In this document: piece by piece, positions 9,601 through 17,969 of the stretch
Numbering within the stretch: position 1 is the first letter of the stretch
Layout of the letters: the number at the start of each line of letters is the position of its first letter
Assembly: GCA_020854145.1 (NCBI GenBank)
Contig: JADZFZ010000801.1
Span: 1 to 51,917, forward strand
Direction of reading: 5' to 3'
DNA length: 51,917 nucleotides
From: Deltaproteobacteria bacterium
Lineage (GTDB): Bacteria > Myxococcota_A > Polyangia > Polyangiales > JADZFZ01
The notes under the pieces: generated by a model
Seen by the model: the letters and a program-made list of their open reading frames with translations, nothing else
What the model was told of the DNA's origin: nothing
Databases searched by the model: none
Translations under genes and position numbers: made by a program

Positions 9601-9693
9601 GATGGGCCGGCCCGCTTGCTCGGGAGGCACCTCTGCCCGCGCCACCGCGCACATCCACAGCGCGAGCAGGAGCTCGATCACGCCACGGAGCAT
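6685..9693 (-). CDS. Omp85-family outer-membrane protein with seven POTRA domains (BamA/TamA-like)
   Basis: 1002 aa from the ATG at 9693. This start gives a clean signal peptide ending ARA before EVPPEQ; the frame is open 31 codons further to a GTG at 9786. About 580 residues follow in units of about 80 that each look like a POTRA domain (beta strand, ALERAYAERGYG-type helix, second strand). I count seven, the fifth enlarged by an insertion containing GLGGSYGRAPTTAV. The remaining part, about residue 590 onward, is an outer-membrane barrel with the SLRGF motif typical of Omp85 proteins, ending in an aromatic residue (IGLF). It is not in the bamA-skp-lpxD operon, so a TamA-like or specialised insertion role is more likely than being the main BamA. 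Confidence 0.9.
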   Translation of the reverse strand: MLRGVIELLLALWMCAVARAEVPPEQAGRPIEGVELRPELVGVLRPEEIGVRSGARLGRALVRGVITRLLETGRLVEVEVSTRWVDGRLVLTVGGTPRLIASRIDVAGNRLLDDEQIRRVIGVETGGEIRRDGLLAIRDALERAYAERGYGAARADVGVRETDDPTRVVLRIEIEEGPPARIAELLFETPVWLPDEVDLDDLYDVEAGDILDHVALRDAQRRLETRLRRRGFLEAQVGDRRIAFGAPGIVVTVPIAPGPRFRTVLRGYAPLPRDVVEQALGTSEEQLVGEAARRTAEQRVREAAQRHGFLRAQVAIRRRPLTERSAELVVALVLGPQVRVRAIRFPGAVHYEPDLLREQIYSYLEEDLPGGDLFQPVDVNVVDALGLGGSYGRAPTTAVARPLVVRPRDVYYVPTYREALRHLQELFRAEGYLAATVGPARVVERSPTEIDIEIPVTPGPRTTLYDVTVERNEHVLTHEILETTGLSRGTPLSYRALEEARIRIQDLYQDRGYLFVRVDPRLRFSDDRTRATVSFEVVEGYRVRVGRVIVRGAERTSHALIRERLRLRPGGLYRPALARESQERLLELGVFIGVTVGPSDPDLPERVKPVLVQVTERPLQYLDTTFGFATGEGLRGSIEYGYRNLFGYALSLRLRGQLGYQVYFADETVEQRFRRLTVGNQLERQLTVGLLLPHMPAIGYLRTALDFVHLRENERDFGFDKNAVVLTLSSTLLKRLFLQMAVSLENNTIGFFESQSLAEYLQMTMDSRIRRLLLVPEGESTITSVRPSVSLDLRDNAFTPTRGLFASASLEWVRSVATAPADEGDPEFFSDFFKLGLSTSGYLPLGRGIVLAAQLRIGRIFHLQQRSRTYPNRLFFLGGVDSLRGFQQDELIPQDIADEIAASEGELDPDSVLRGGDTYLLGRTELRVPLTGFLHAGLFLEAGNLWVNTDAFAPFDLRPTGGLGARFATPAGFIALDYGINLLRRRELGEGFGALHFSIGLF

Positions 9694-9863
9694 ACCTCCC
9701 ACCCGACGCAGCGAAGCTTTCCGTCTGCGCGCGGAGCCCGAGCGCGCATCGCCCGGGCCCGGAGCCGGCGTGCGCGCCCGGACCACGACGCGTCCAGCCG
9801 CTTTCGGGGGAATGCCTCGACTCCCGCGGCTGTTGGCGCGACACCGACGTCGGAGGGACCGCC

Positions 9864-10694
9864 ATGATCCGCCGTGAGCTCGCGGCCGTCTGTCGCGACT
9901 ACTTGCCCCTCGTGCTGCTCTCTGCGGCTGCCATCGGGCTCGAGCTCGGTCGCCGTCACTTCGATCGCGCGCCGGTGTACTCGTTTCTCGTCTTCAACCT
10001 GCAGCTCGCCTGGATTCCCGCGGTCCTCTCCGTGGCGGCGCGTCTGCTCTCGGCGCGGTGGCCGCGAGCCCCGTGGATCGTGCTCGGCCTCCTCGCCCTC
10101 CCGTGGCTCGCGTTCTTCCCGAACGCGCCGTATCTCGTGACCGACCTGGTGAACCTGAAGTGGGACAATGGCGCGCCCCGTTGGTACGAGGTCGCGCTTC
10201 TGTCGTCGTTCGGCTGGGCGGGGCTCTTCGTCGGATTCGCGTCGCTCCGCGACATGCACGACCTGGTCGGTCGCCGCGCCGGCCCGGCGCGCTCCCGAAT
10301 CGTCGGCTGGTCTTTCGCAATCGCGGTCTTGCTGCTCTCGGCATTCGGCATCTATCTCGGGCGCGAGCTCCGCTGGAACAGCTGGGACATCCTGGCCGAT
10401 CCGGCTGCGTTGCTCGCAGATCTGCTCGAGCACGTGCGCCGACCGCATGCCCATCCGCGTGCGTGGGCGATGACCGTCGTGTTCGGCACTCTGCTCGTGG
10501 CGGCGTATCTCGCATATCGCCGGCCGGGGACGCGCGATCAGGCTGGTTCGCCCGATTCGCCTCCGGCCGTCGATCCGACTGCGCCGGCGGTCGATAGGGC
10601 CTCCATGGTCTCGCCCGCCGACGGCCGCACCACGCCGCGCTCCGTCACGATGGCCGCCACCCACTTGGCAGGGGTCACGTCGAAAGCCGGATGA
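9864..10694 (+). CDS. DUF1361 membrane protein
   Basis: 276 aa, with a strong ribosome site (GGAGGG, 8 bases before the ATG). The family hallmark [15 protein letters not shown] is at about residues 88-102, and four to six membrane helices are visible, the last ending near residue 220 (AYLAYRRPG). This matches DUF1361, a small uncharacterised inner-membrane family usually about 200-230 aa long. The extra 50 or so C-terminal residues are Ala/Pro/Ser-rich and lie antisense to the 3' end of mtnA, giving a 157-base tail-to-tail overlap. The tail may be non-functional read-through before the first available stop. No function is known. Confidence 0.87.
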   Translation: MIRRELAAVCRDYLPLVLLSAAAIGLELGRRHFDRAPVYSFLVFNLQLAWIPAVLSVAARLLSARWPRAPWIVLGLLALPWLAFFPNAPYLVTDLVNLKWDNGAPRWYEVALLSSFGWAGLFVGFASLRDMHDLVGRRAGPARSRIVGWSFAIAVLLLSAFGIYLGRELRWNSWDILADPAALLADLLEHVRRPHAHPRAWAMTVVFGTLLVAAYLAYRRPGTRDQAGSPDSPPAVDPTAPAVDRASMVSPADGRTTPRSVTMAATHLAGVTSKAG

Positions 10695-11683
10695 CGCGCG
10701 CGCACGCCCGAGGGCACGAGCTGGATGTCGCCGATCCGCGTGACCTCCGATTCGCTCCGCTGCTCGATCGGGATCTCGGCTCCCGTCGGCGTCGACAGGT
10801 CGACTGTGCTCCAGGGCGCCGCGACGACGAACGGGACTCCGTGCACGCCAGCGAGCACTGCGACCCCGTAGGTCCCGATCTTGTTCGCGACGTCGCCATT
10901 GCGCGCGATGCGATCGCTGCCGACGACCACACAGCCAATCTCGCCGCGCGCGAAGAGATGCCCTGCCATGTTGTCGGTGATCACCTCGACGTCGATGCCG
11001 TCTGCCGCCAGCTCCCAGGCCGTCAGACGCGCACCCTGCAGATACGGCCGCGTCTCGTCGGCGAGCACGTGGACCGCGCGGCCCGCCTCGCGAATCGCGC
11101 GGATCACCCCGAGCGCAGTCCCGTATCCTCCCGTCGCGAGCGCGCCCGCATTGCAGTGCGTCAGCACGCGTCTGCCGTCGTCGGGCACGAGCGCGGCGCC
11201 CAGCTTCCCGATCGTCCGGCACGCGGCGACGTCCTCGCGGTGAATCGATTCGGCCTCCGCGATCAGCGCTGCCGCGCGCTCGTCGGGGTGCATTCGCGCC
11301 ACCTCGGCGGCCCGCCGCGCCATCCGCGCGATCGCCCACGCGAGATTCACCGCCGTGGGCCGCGTCCGTCCGAGCACCCGACCCGCGGCGCCCATCGCCA
11401 CGAGGAACATCGCGGGCTCGCCTCGCTCCGCGCGCGCGCATTGCGCCATCGCGTACGCTGCGGTGATGCCGATGGCCGGCGCACCGCGCACGACCATGTC
11501 GCGAATCGCCTCGGCCACGCCGTCGGGCGTGTCGTACGCGAAGTAGACCTCGCGTGCCGGCAGCGCCCGTTGATCGAGGAGGATCACCTCGCCGGTCGCG
11601 GGCTCCATCTCCACGGCGAACCAGGGCGCACCCGACAAAGGGGCGCGCGACAACGTCGGGCGGCTCTCGAGGATTCGCGGCAT
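10538..11683 (-). CDS. mtnA: S-methyl-5-thioribose-1-phosphate isomerase
   Basis: 381 aa from the ATG at 11683. The enzyme converts methylthioribose 1-phosphate to methylthioribulose 1-phosphate in the methionine salvage pathway (cytoplasm). The expected active-site cysteine lies in THCNAG (C177) and the aspartate in [10 protein letters not shown] (D257). The early motif [12 protein letters not shown] is also diagnostic of the family, which is related to eIF-2B. The conserved domain ends at about residue 353 (VTERGVVRP); the last 28 residues are a low-complexity tail antisense to the DUF1361 gene. It follows gatB and a 93-aa gene on the same strand with an 8-base gap. No other mtn salvage gene is seen in the window. 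Confidence 0.95.
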   Translation of the reverse strand: MPRILESRPTLSRAPLSGAPWFAVEMEPATGEVILLDQRALPAREVYFAYDTPDGVAEAIRDMVVRGAPAIGITAAYAMAQCARAERGEPAMFLVAMGAAGRVLGRTRPTAVNLAWAIARMARRAAEVARMHPDERAAALIAEAESIHREDVAACRTIGKLGAALVPDDGRRVLTHCNAGALATGGYGTALGVIRAIREAGRAVHVLADETRPYLQGARLTAWELAADGIDVEVITDNMAGHLFARGEIGCVVVGSDRIARNGDVANKIGTYGVAVLAGVHGVPFVVAAPWSTVDLSTPTGAEIPIEQRSESEVTRIGDIQLVPSGVRARHPAFDVTPAKWVAAIVTERGVVRPSAGETMEALSTAGAVGSTAGGESGEPA

Positions 11684-11691
11684 CGGACGGG

Positions 11692-11973
11692 TCAGCTCTC
11701 GAGGTGACCGCCGATTCGCATCGCCTCGCGCGCGCGAATCTCCTCGGCCACGGTCTCGAAGTCCTCCGCCGCCCCGAGCTTGTCCCCTTCGAGGTAGAGC
11801 CTCAGGCCGGCGATGGCCGTCAGCACCATCGACACGTTGAGCCCGCGCTCGGCCAGGTCGGCGCCCACGCCGCTCTCTTTCAGGAGCCGGTCGAGCGCGT
11901 CGAGCTGCTTGTCGAGGCGCTCCCTGCTCGTCGGCTGCGGATGCTCCGGATGATTCGGTTTGTCGTCGCTCAC
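11692..11973 (-). CDS. Small conserved-looking protein between gatB and mtnA
   Basis: 93 aa, starting at a GTG at 11973 that overlaps the gatB stop in a GTGA junction, so it is probably translationally coupled to gatB. The N-terminus is polar and proline-rich ([16 protein letters not shown]). The rest looks helical ([18 protein letters not shown], then [20 protein letters not shown] and [13 protein letters not shown]). There is no signal peptide, no cysteine and no metal motif. I do not recognise the family. Its position suggests a protein that is cotranscribed with gatB and mtnA. It is too polar to be membrane-bound. Confidence 0.7.
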   Translation of the reverse strand: MSDDKPNHPEHPQPTSRERLDKQLDALDRLLKESGVGADLAERGLNVSMVLTAIAGLRLYLEGDKLGAAEDFETVAEEIRAREAMRIGGHLES

Positions 11974-13454
11974 GAAGCATTGCCTCCGAACATCTCGTCG
12001 AGGATTCGATTCACCACGGCCGGATTGGCCTGGCCGGACGTCTCTCTCATCACCGCGCCGACGAAGAACCCGCGGACACCGCTCTTGCCGGCGCGGAGCT
12101 TGGCAGCCTGCGCTTCGTTGCCCGCGACGACCTTCTCCAGGATCGCGCGCAACGCCGATTCGTCGCTCTCCTGCCGGAGCCCGAGCGCAGCCACGACGGC
12201 CTCCGCTCCCCGTCCGGACGATTCCATCTCCGCCAGGACGTCGTTCGCCTGTCGATTGCTGATCGTACCTCGCGCCACCAACGCCACCAATCGTGCAATC
12301 TCCCGCGGAGGCACGACCAGATCGTGCGCAATCGAGGCCAATCGATTCACCTCGCCCGACAGGAGCGGCTTCATGAGATCCCGCTTGAGCAGCGATTGCA
12401 CGAAGTTGGCGACCGTTTTCGGTGCGACCCCGAGCAGACTGCCTTCGCCTGCCGCGGCCTCGAAGAACACCGCAATCCCCGGGTGCGAGGTCAACACCTC
12501 TGCGTCGTAGGTCGTCAGCCCGAGCTCGGTCGCGTAGCGTGCGCGTTTGTCGGCGGGAAGCTCCGGCATCGCGGAACGGACGCGCTCGACCCACGCGGGC
12601 GCGACGTGCAGAGGCGGCAGATCGGGATCGGGGAAATACCGATAGTCCTGCGCCTCCTCTTTGCCGCGCAGCGGGACGGTCTTTCCGAGCGCCTCGCTCC
12701 AGTGGAGCGTCTCCTGGCGAATCGTGCCGCCCGCGGCGACCACCGCAGCCTGCCGGGCAATCTCGTGCTCGAGCGCTTTGCGCACGAACCGGAACGAGTT
12801 GATGTTCTTCACCTCGCAGCGAGTCCCGAGCACGTCGCTGCCCCGTGGTCGGACCGACACGTTGGCGTCGCAGCGGAAGCTGCCCTCCTCGAGGTTGCCG
12901 TCGTTGACGCCCACGAACATCAGCACCTCGCGAAGTCGCACGAGGTACTCCTCTGCTTGCGCGGCGGAGCGGAGATCGGGGTCGCCCACGATCTCGATCA
13001 GCGGCACGCCCGCACGATTGAAGTCGACGAGCGTGGCGTCTCCGTAGGTACCGTGGACGTTCTTGCCCGCGTCCTCCTCGACGTGGATCCGTCGAATCCG
13101 CGCGACGACCGTCTCGCCGTCGACCGCCAGCGACAACGTCCCGTGCTCGCTCAGCGGCAGCTCGTACTGCGAGATCTGGTACCCCTTGGCGAGATCCGGG
13201 TAGAAATAGCCTTTTCGCGCGAATCGACTGTGTTCGCGGACCGTGCACCCGAGCGCGAGCGCGGCGCGGATCGCGAGCTCGATGGCGCCGCGATTGGGTA
13301 CCGGCAACGCCCCCGGCAGGCCGATGCACACGGGACAGACGTGCGTATTGGGTGGAGCGCCGTATCGCGTGCTGCAGGGGCAGAACAGCTTCGAGCGCGT
13401 CAGGAGCTGCGCGTGCACCTCGAGACCGATGACGGCTTCCCAGCCGGAAGACAT
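11970..13454 (-). CDS. gatB: Aspartyl/glutamyl-tRNA(Asn/Gln) amidotransferase subunit B
   Basis: 494 aa. GatB is the tRNA-binding and kinase subunit of the GatCAB complex, which turns misacylated Glu-tRNA(Gln) or Asp-tRNA(Asn) into the correct amidated tRNA. Diagnostic features are IGLEVHAQL at the start, the zinc-type cysteines C25, C27, C40 and C43, the signature [13 protein letters not shown] (about 85-97) and [14 protein letters not shown] in the middle. A C-terminal GatB/YqeY helical domain extends from about residue 345 to the end. The start is 25 bases from the divergent oxidoreductase start, so promoters must overlap. gatC and gatA lie about 9 kb away in the same window. Confidence 0.97.
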   Translation of the reverse strand: MSSGWEAVIGLEVHAQLLTRSKLFCPCSTRYGAPPNTHVCPVCIGLPGALPVPNRGAIELAIRAALALGCTVREHSRFARKGYFYPDLAKGYQISQYELPLSEHGTLSLAVDGETVVARIRRIHVEEDAGKNVHGTYGDATLVDFNRAGVPLIEIVGDPDLRSAAQAEEYLVRLREVLMFVGVNDGNLEEGSFRCDANVSVRPRGSDVLGTRCEVKNINSFRFVRKALEHEIARQAAVVAAGGTIRQETLHWSEALGKTVPLRGKEEAQDYRYFPDPDLPPLHVAPAWVERVRSAMPELPADKRARYATELGLTTYDAEVLTSHPGIAVFFEAAAGEGSLLGVAPKTVANFVQSLLKRDLMKPLLSGEVNRLASIAHDLVVPPREIARLVALVARGTISNRQANDVLAEMESSGRGAEAVVAALGLRQESDESALRAILEKVVAGNEAQAAKLRAGKSGVRGFFVGAVMRETSGQANPAVVNRILDEMFGGNAS

Positions 13455-13479
13455 GGCGGGCTCATACTATCGTCGGCCC

Positions 13480-14448
13480 ATGAAGGCCATCCACGTCGCC
13501 GAGGATCACTCCCTCCACTGGCTAGACGTCGAGCGGGTCGGCCCCGCACCCGACGAGGTGCTGCTGCGCGTGCGTGCGGCGGGCGTCAATCGTCTCGACC
13601 TGATGCAGCGTGCGGGCACCTACCCGGTGCCCCGAGGCGAGAGCCAGGTGCTCGGTGTGGAGGCCGCAGGCGAGATCGTGGCCGTCGGCGCCGCCGTGAC
13701 CGAGTGGTCCGTCGGCGACGACGCGTGCGCTCTGCTTGGCGGCGGCGGTTATGCGACGCACGTGACGGTGCCGGCGGACATGTTGTTGCCGATCCCGCGC
13801 GGCGTCTCGATGGAAGAAGCCGCGAGCCTCCCGGAAGCCTATTACACGGCGTACGTGAACCTCGTGCTCGAGGCCGGGCTCCGCCGCCGCGAGAACGTGC
13901 TCGTCCATGCGGGGGGCTCGGGCGTCGGCACCGCGATCGTGCAGCTCGTCCGTGCGTTCGGCGCGCACGCGTACGCAACCGCCAGCGCGTCGAAGCTCGA
14001 TCGGATCCTCACGCTCGGCGCGCTCGGTGTGCACGATCGCGCCAAAGGCGAGTTCGTCTCGTGGGCGCTCGAAGCGACTCAGACGCGCGGCATGGACGTC
14101 ATCATCGACCCCGTCGGCGGAGCGTACGTGCACGCCGACGTCCGAGCGCTCGCGCCCGGCGGACGACTGGTCCTCATCGGGCTGCTCGGTGGCACCACGG
14201 GTGAGCTGCCGCTCGCGAGCGTCCTGCGCAATCGGCTGCACATCATCGGCTCCGTGCTCCGGTCGAGGCCGCGCGAAGAGAAGGTCGCGATCACGCGCGA
14301 GATCCGGCAGCACGTGTGGCCGCTCTTCGACAGCGGCGCCCTGCGTCCCGTGCTCGAGGCCATCTTCCCGATCGAGCAGGCCGCCGAGGCGCACGAGCGC
14401 CTTCGCGCGGGGCACACGTTCGGCAAGCTGGTGCTGGAAGTGCCCTGA
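13480..14448 (+). CDS. NAD(P)H-quinone oxidoreductase, PIG3/zeta-crystallin type MDR enzyme
   Basis: 322 aa from the ATG at 13480, divergent from gatB. It has the two-part MDR fold: an N-terminal GroES-like domain with AAGVNRLDLMQRAGTYP (about 28-44) and VLGVEAAGEIVAVG, then a Rossmann domain with VHAGGSGVGTAIVQL (about 142-156). The phrase CALLGGGGYATHVTVP is typical of the PIG3 quinone oxidoreductase subgroup. No zinc-binding Cys cluster is present, consistent with zinc-free quinone reductases. The likely reaction is one- or two-electron NADPH-dependent quinone reduction in the cytoplasm. The physiological substrate cannot be inferred. Confidence 0.92.
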   Translation: MKAIHVAEDHSLHWLDVERVGPAPDEVLLRVRAAGVNRLDLMQRAGTYPVPRGESQVLGVEAAGEIVAVGAAVTEWSVGDDACALLGGGGYATHVTVPADMLLPIPRGVSMEEAASLPEAYYTAYVNLVLEAGLRRRENVLVHAGGSGVGTAIVQLVRAFGAHAYATASASKLDRILTLGALGVHDRAKGEFVSWALEATQTRGMDVIIDPVGGAYVHADVRALAPGGRLVLIGLLGGTTGELPLASVLRNRLHIIGSVLRSRPREEKVAITREIRQHVWPLFDSGALRPVLEAIFPIEQAAEAHERLRAGHTFGKLVLEVP

Positions 14449-14499
14449 GCGAGCCCCGACTCACGATCGGTATCGGAGCGACCCTGCGCGCCGAGGACG

Positions 14500-15603
14500 C
14501 TACGCGGGGCTCGGCTTGCCCGGGAGCTCGCCGCTCGGGTGGGGACGGAACGTCAGACGGAACGTCGTGCCGGCTCCCGGCGCGGTCTTGAGCGATACGC
14601 GTCCTCCGTGTCGCTCCATGCACGCGTACACCATCGGCAGCCCGAGGCCCGTGCCTTGTTCGCCCTTGGTCGTGAAGAAGGGCTCGAAGATGTGCTTCTC
14701 CACGTCCGGGGTGATGCCCGGACCGTCGTCCTCGATCTCGACCCAGACGCCGTCGGAGTCGCTCCCGCTGCGCACCGTGATGTTGCCGCTCGAGGGGATC
14801 GCGTCGACGGAGTTGACCAAGAGGTTGACCAAGGCGCTGACGATCTCGTTCGCACGTCCCACGACGGGCGGCGGGTGGGTCAGCTCCTCGTGGACGTGGC
14901 TCACCCTCCCGCACGACGTCATGCGCGCCCGCGCCAGGGTCAGCGCTTCGCGAGCCATCTGGTCGAGATCGACGCGTTCCTCGGGGCTCACGCGGTCTTC
15001 TCGGCCGTACTCGCGCAACCGGTCCACCGTCTCGATGCCCCGACGTGCGACCTCGCGCGCCGCCGACACCGCCTCCTTCGCGCTCTCCGACTTCCCTCTG
15101 TCGAGCGCGCGCTCGGCTACGTGCAGGTTCAGCACGAGCGGTTGGAGGATGTTCTTGAGGTCGTGCGCGACGCCGGCGGCCATCTGTCCGAGCGCGCGCA
15201 GCTTCATGCTCTGCGCGAGGGCTGCCTCGGACGCTCTCAGCTTGCGGCGGGTCGCCGCGTCCTCGAGCTCTCGCCTCACGGCAGGTGCCAATCGCGTGAG
15301 GTTGTCCTTGAGCACGAAGTCGTGGGCACCGGCGCGCATGCACGCGACCGCTTTCTCCTCGCCCACCATCCCGGACACGATGATGAAGGGGACGTCGAGG
15401 CCCTGCTCGCGCAGGATGGCGAGCGCCCCGAGCGGATCGAGCTTGGGCATCGAGTAGTCGCAGACGATGACGTCCCACGTGCGATCGGCCACCGCTGCGA
15501 GCAGCGATTCGCGCGAGTCGACGCGCGCGTGCTCGATCGCGAAACCCTCCCGCTTGAGATGACGCACCAGCAGTTCCGCATCCTCGGGCGAGTCGTCGAT
15601 CAC
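14500..15603 (-). CDS. Receiver-domain histidine kinase (REC-HisKA-HATPase)
   Basis: 367 aa from the GTG at 15603. A receiver domain comes first (phospho-acceptor D49 in VCDYSMPK, K99 in FVLKD), then a dimerisation helix with H147 in GVAHDLKNILQP. The ATP-binding domain has an N box (LVNLLVNSVDAI), G1 EDDGPGI and G2 GTGLGLPMV. The soluble layout lacks a sensor or membrane segment, so input probably comes through phosphorylation of its own receiver. The start is odd: the frame stays open upstream to about 15654, and the codons before the GTG encode SHLRLL, the natural first part of the receiver's first strand. A non-standard start such as CTG at 15627 is therefore possible. It follows the single REC gene on the same strand. 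Confidence 0.92.
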   Translation of the reverse strand: MIDDSPEDAELLVRHLKREGFAIEHARVDSRESLLAAVADRTWDVIVCDYSMPKLDPLGALAILREQGLDVPFIIVSGMVGEEKAVACMRAGAHDFVLKDNLTRLAPAVRRELEDAATRRKLRASEAALAQSMKLRALGQMAAGVAHDLKNILQPLVLNLHVAERALDRGKSESAKEAVSAAREVARRGIETVDRLREYGREDRVSPEERVDLDQMAREALTLARARMTSCGRVSHVHEELTHPPPVVGRANEIVSALVNLLVNSVDAIPSSGNITVRSGSDSDGVWVEIEDDGPGITPDVEKHIFEPFFTTKGEQGTGLGLPMVYACMERHGGRVSLKTAPGAGTTFRLTFRPHPSGELPGKPSPA

Positions 15604-15692
15604 GAGCAGTCGAAGATGCGAGTCCAGAGTTGCCCCCGAGAATCGAGGGATACCTCAGGCGCTCGCGCATCGGAAGCACGGAATCGTCGGCG

Positions 15693-16118
15693 TCAGCGCG
15701 GTGGGCTCGAATTGCGGTGACCGAGCCAGGATCGCCCGAGCTCGCGCGCCGCCCTCACGAGGTCGCGATAGTCGACCGGCTTCGATACGAACGCGTTCGC
15801 ACCGATCTCGTAGCTCCGCGCGCGGTCGAGCTCGTCATGCGACGACGACAGGACGACCACCGGGATTGCGCGCATGCGGTCGTCCTGCCGCATGCGGCGC
15901 AAGACCTCCAGCCCGGCGACCCGCGGAAGATCGAGATCGAGCAGCACGAGCCGCGGGCCTCGACCGCTCGCGGCGTCGCTCGCCAGGTACTCGAGCGCCT
16001 CGGCTCCGTCGTGCGCGACCGCGATGTGCTCCACGTGGCTGGCGCGCAGCGCTCGCAGCGTGAGGGCGAGGTCGAGCGGGTCGTCCTCCACGACGAGCAC
16101 CTCGGCGTACGGGGTCAC
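15693..16118 (-). CDS. Single-domain response regulator (CheY/Rcp1-like)
   Basis: 141 aa from a GTG at 16118. The whole protein is one receiver domain: acidic pair EDD at 11-13, phospho-acceptor D61 in LVLLDLDLPR, conserved VVLSSS, and lysine K113 in FVSKPV. The DLDLPR context and about 140-aa length match the stand-alone regulators that pair with phytochrome-like kinases (Rcp1 type). There is no output domain, so it must pass phosphate on or act by protein binding. It lies just upstream of the REC-histidine kinase gene and diverges from the REC-GAF kinase gene, which suggests one phosphorelay. Confidence 0.93.
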   Translation of the reverse strand: MTPYAEVLVVEDDPLDLALTLRALRASHVEHIAVAHDGAEALEYLASDAASGRGPRLVLLDLDLPRVAGLEVLRRMRQDDRMRAIPVVVLSSSHDELDRARSYEIGANAFVSKPVDYRDLVRAARELGRSWLGHRNSSPPR

Positions 16119-16294
16119 GGATGGACGGTGGTTGCTCGAAGCGGGCCAGACGCTCCCGTCGTGGCGGGCTCGGCTCGCCGCCGCAGCCATCGGGACGGAG
16201 TGCGCATTCGGTGCACTGCCGACGTGCACGCCGTGCATGCCGCTGGAGCGTTGCTCGCGACGGGGACACCGTACTACTAACCCTCGAGATCCTC

Positions 16295-17896
16295 GTGGGA
16301 ACCCCCCTCCACATCCTGCATCTCGAGGACGACCCTTCGGATGCAGCGCTGTTGCAGCGAACGCTCGGCCGGGCGGGCTTCGACGTCCACGCGACCGTCT
16401 GCAGGTCGCGCGCGGAGCTCGAGACCGCGCTCGGCGCGCCCGAGCTGCAGCTCGTCGTCTCGGACGGCGGCGTGTTCGACGTCACGGGTCGGGCGGCGCT
16501 CGAGCTCGTGCGCGCCAGGCGGCCGGAGCTGCCGTTTCTCTTCCTGTTCGGCACCGTGGACGCCGACGACGCGCTCGCGCACCTCGCGGCCGGCGCGCTC
16601 GATTGTGTCTCCAAGGACCAGATGTGGCGCGTGGTCATGCACGCGCGTGGGATCGTGGCGAGCGTCGAGCAGCCTGCGGAGCACGAGCGCGACGACCGCG
16701 ACGCAGTGCTGCTCGATCTGCTCGCCCAGATGTCTTCGATCACGGACTTGCAGGCGCTGATCCGCATCGTGCGCGAGGGAGCGCGCCGATTGGTCGACGC
16801 GGACACCGCGACGCTCATCCTGCGCGACGGCGACGACGTTCTCTACACCGACGAGCGATCGACGGGCCCCATCGCGGCTGGGTTCCGCACGCCGCTGCAG
16901 GGTTCGATCTCGGGAACCGCGATCCTCGGAGGCAAGCCCGTCCTCGTCGGCGATCTCTCGAAGTCGGCGCAGGCTTCGAAGCAGCTCGCGGGCAAGATGG
17001 AGCATCTCGGCGTCGCAGCGTTCCCGGTGGGTCGCCCCGTCCCGTTCGGCGCGATGGTCGTCGTCTGGGTACACCGGTACGAGCCGTCCGCGCGCGAGCA
17101 GGGGGTCCTCGTGGCGCTCGCGGACGCGACCGCCATCGTGCTGTCCGCCATCCTCGCGCGGCAGTCGCTCGAGAAGCGGATGCGCGAACGCTCGGTCGCG
17201 CTCGAAGCCGCCAACCGCGAGCTCGAGGCGTTCTCGTACTCGGTCTCGCACGACCTCCGCGCTCCGCTGCGGCACATCAGCGGGTATCTCGAGGCGCTGG
17301 TCGAGGACGCGGGCGACGCGCTGCCCGCGCACGTCGGCGGCCACGTCGCGCAGATGCGGTCCGCCATCAAGCGGATGGATGGCCTCATCAACGACCTGCT
17401 GTCGCTCGCTCGCGTCGCACGCGCCGAGATGCGCGGCAAGCGCGTGGACCTGAGCGAGCTCGCGGCCCGCGTCGGCGAGCGTCTCAGAGCCGCGGCGCCG
17501 GATCGTGAGATCGAGCTGAGGATCGAGCCGGGCGTCGCCGTCTACGGCGACGAGGGGCTCCTGCAGATCGCGATCGAGAATCTCCTCGGCAACGCGTGGA
17601 AGTACACCAGCCGCAAGCCGAAGGCCCTCGTCGAGGTCGGTCGCGCGCCGGCGGCCGACGCGTCCAGCGGCGATACCGTGGTCTTCGTCCGCGACGACGG
17701 TGCGGGGTTCGATCCCGCCCTCGCTGGTCGCCTCTTCCGACCGTTCCAGCGATTGCACGCTCCCGACGAGTTCCCGGGAACGGGAATCGGTCTGGCCACC
17801 GTGCAACGAATCGTCGCCAAGCACGGCGGTCGCATCTGGGCCGAGGGGCGGCCAGACGAAGGCGCCACCTTCTATCTGGCGCTGCCTGCGGGTTGA
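16295..17896 (+). CDS. Hybrid sensor kinase (REC-GAF-HisKA-HATPase)
   Basis: 533 aa from a GTG at 16295. Receiver domain about 1-120 (EDD 11-13, D57 in VVSDGG, K107 in VSKDQ), GAF-type domain about 140-290, then HisKA with H319 in FSYSVSHDLRAPLRHISGY. The ATPase has the N box ENLLGNAWKYT (N433), G1 RDDGAGFD and G2 GTGIGLATVQ. The FSYSVSHDLRAPLR form of the H box is that of the bacteriophytochrome/Cph1-related kinases that pair with Rcp1-like regulators. The GAF domain carries no obvious chromophore cysteine, so light sensing is not indicated. It is divergent from the single receiver gene; the gap of 176 bases must hold both promoters. Confidence 0.93.
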   Translation: MGTPLHILHLEDDPSDAALLQRTLGRAGFDVHATVCRSRAELETALGAPELQLVVSDGGVFDVTGRAALELVRARRPELPFLFLFGTVDADDALAHLAAGALDCVSKDQMWRVVMHARGIVASVEQPAEHERDDRDAVLLDLLAQMSSITDLQALIRIVREGARRLVDADTATLILRDGDDVLYTDERSTGPIAAGFRTPLQGSISGTAILGGKPVLVGDLSKSAQASKQLAGKMEHLGVAAFPVGRPVPFGAMVVVWVHRYEPSAREQGVLVALADATAIVLSAILARQSLEKRMRERSVALEAANRELEAFSYSVSHDLRAPLRHISGYLEALVEDAGDALPAHVGGHVAQMRSAIKRMDGLINDLLSLARVARAEMRGKRVDLSELAARVGERLRAAAPDREIELRIEPGVAVYGDEGLLQIAIENLLGNAWKYTSRKPKALVEVGRAPAADASSGDTVVFVRDDGAGFDPALAGRLFRPFQRLHAPDEFPGTGIGLATVQRIVAKHGGRIWAEGRPDEGATFYLALPAG

Positions 17897-17927
17897 GTCG
17901 CGCGTAGCCGGCGAGACGAGCTCCGCG

Positions 17928-17953
17928 CGTCGCATGCGCCGTCCCATGCGACG
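17928..17953. terminator. Hairpin between convergent genes
   Basis: A perfect 9-bp inverted repeat (CGTCGCATG at 17928 and CATGCGACG at 17945) with an 8-base loop lies in the 73-base gap between the converging kinase and TPR genes. No T-run follows on either side, so it is only a possible bidirectional terminator or mRNA-end stabiliser. Confidence 0.4.
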
Positions 17954-17969
17954 GCACGCGTGCAGACTT

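Noticed and set aside
9694..9786. N-terminal extension of the Omp85 gene to a GTG at 9786
   Set aside because: The extension is Arg/Pro-rich and would bury the good signal peptide that starts at 9693.
7567..9867. A 766-codon plus-strand open frame
   Set aside because: It is antisense to the Omp85 gene with Arg/His-rich composition and no domain.
14450..14513. Inverted repeat CGAGCCCCG/CGGGGCTCG between converging genes
   Set aside because: The loop is 46 bases and one arm lies in the kinase coding region, so a terminator call is weak.
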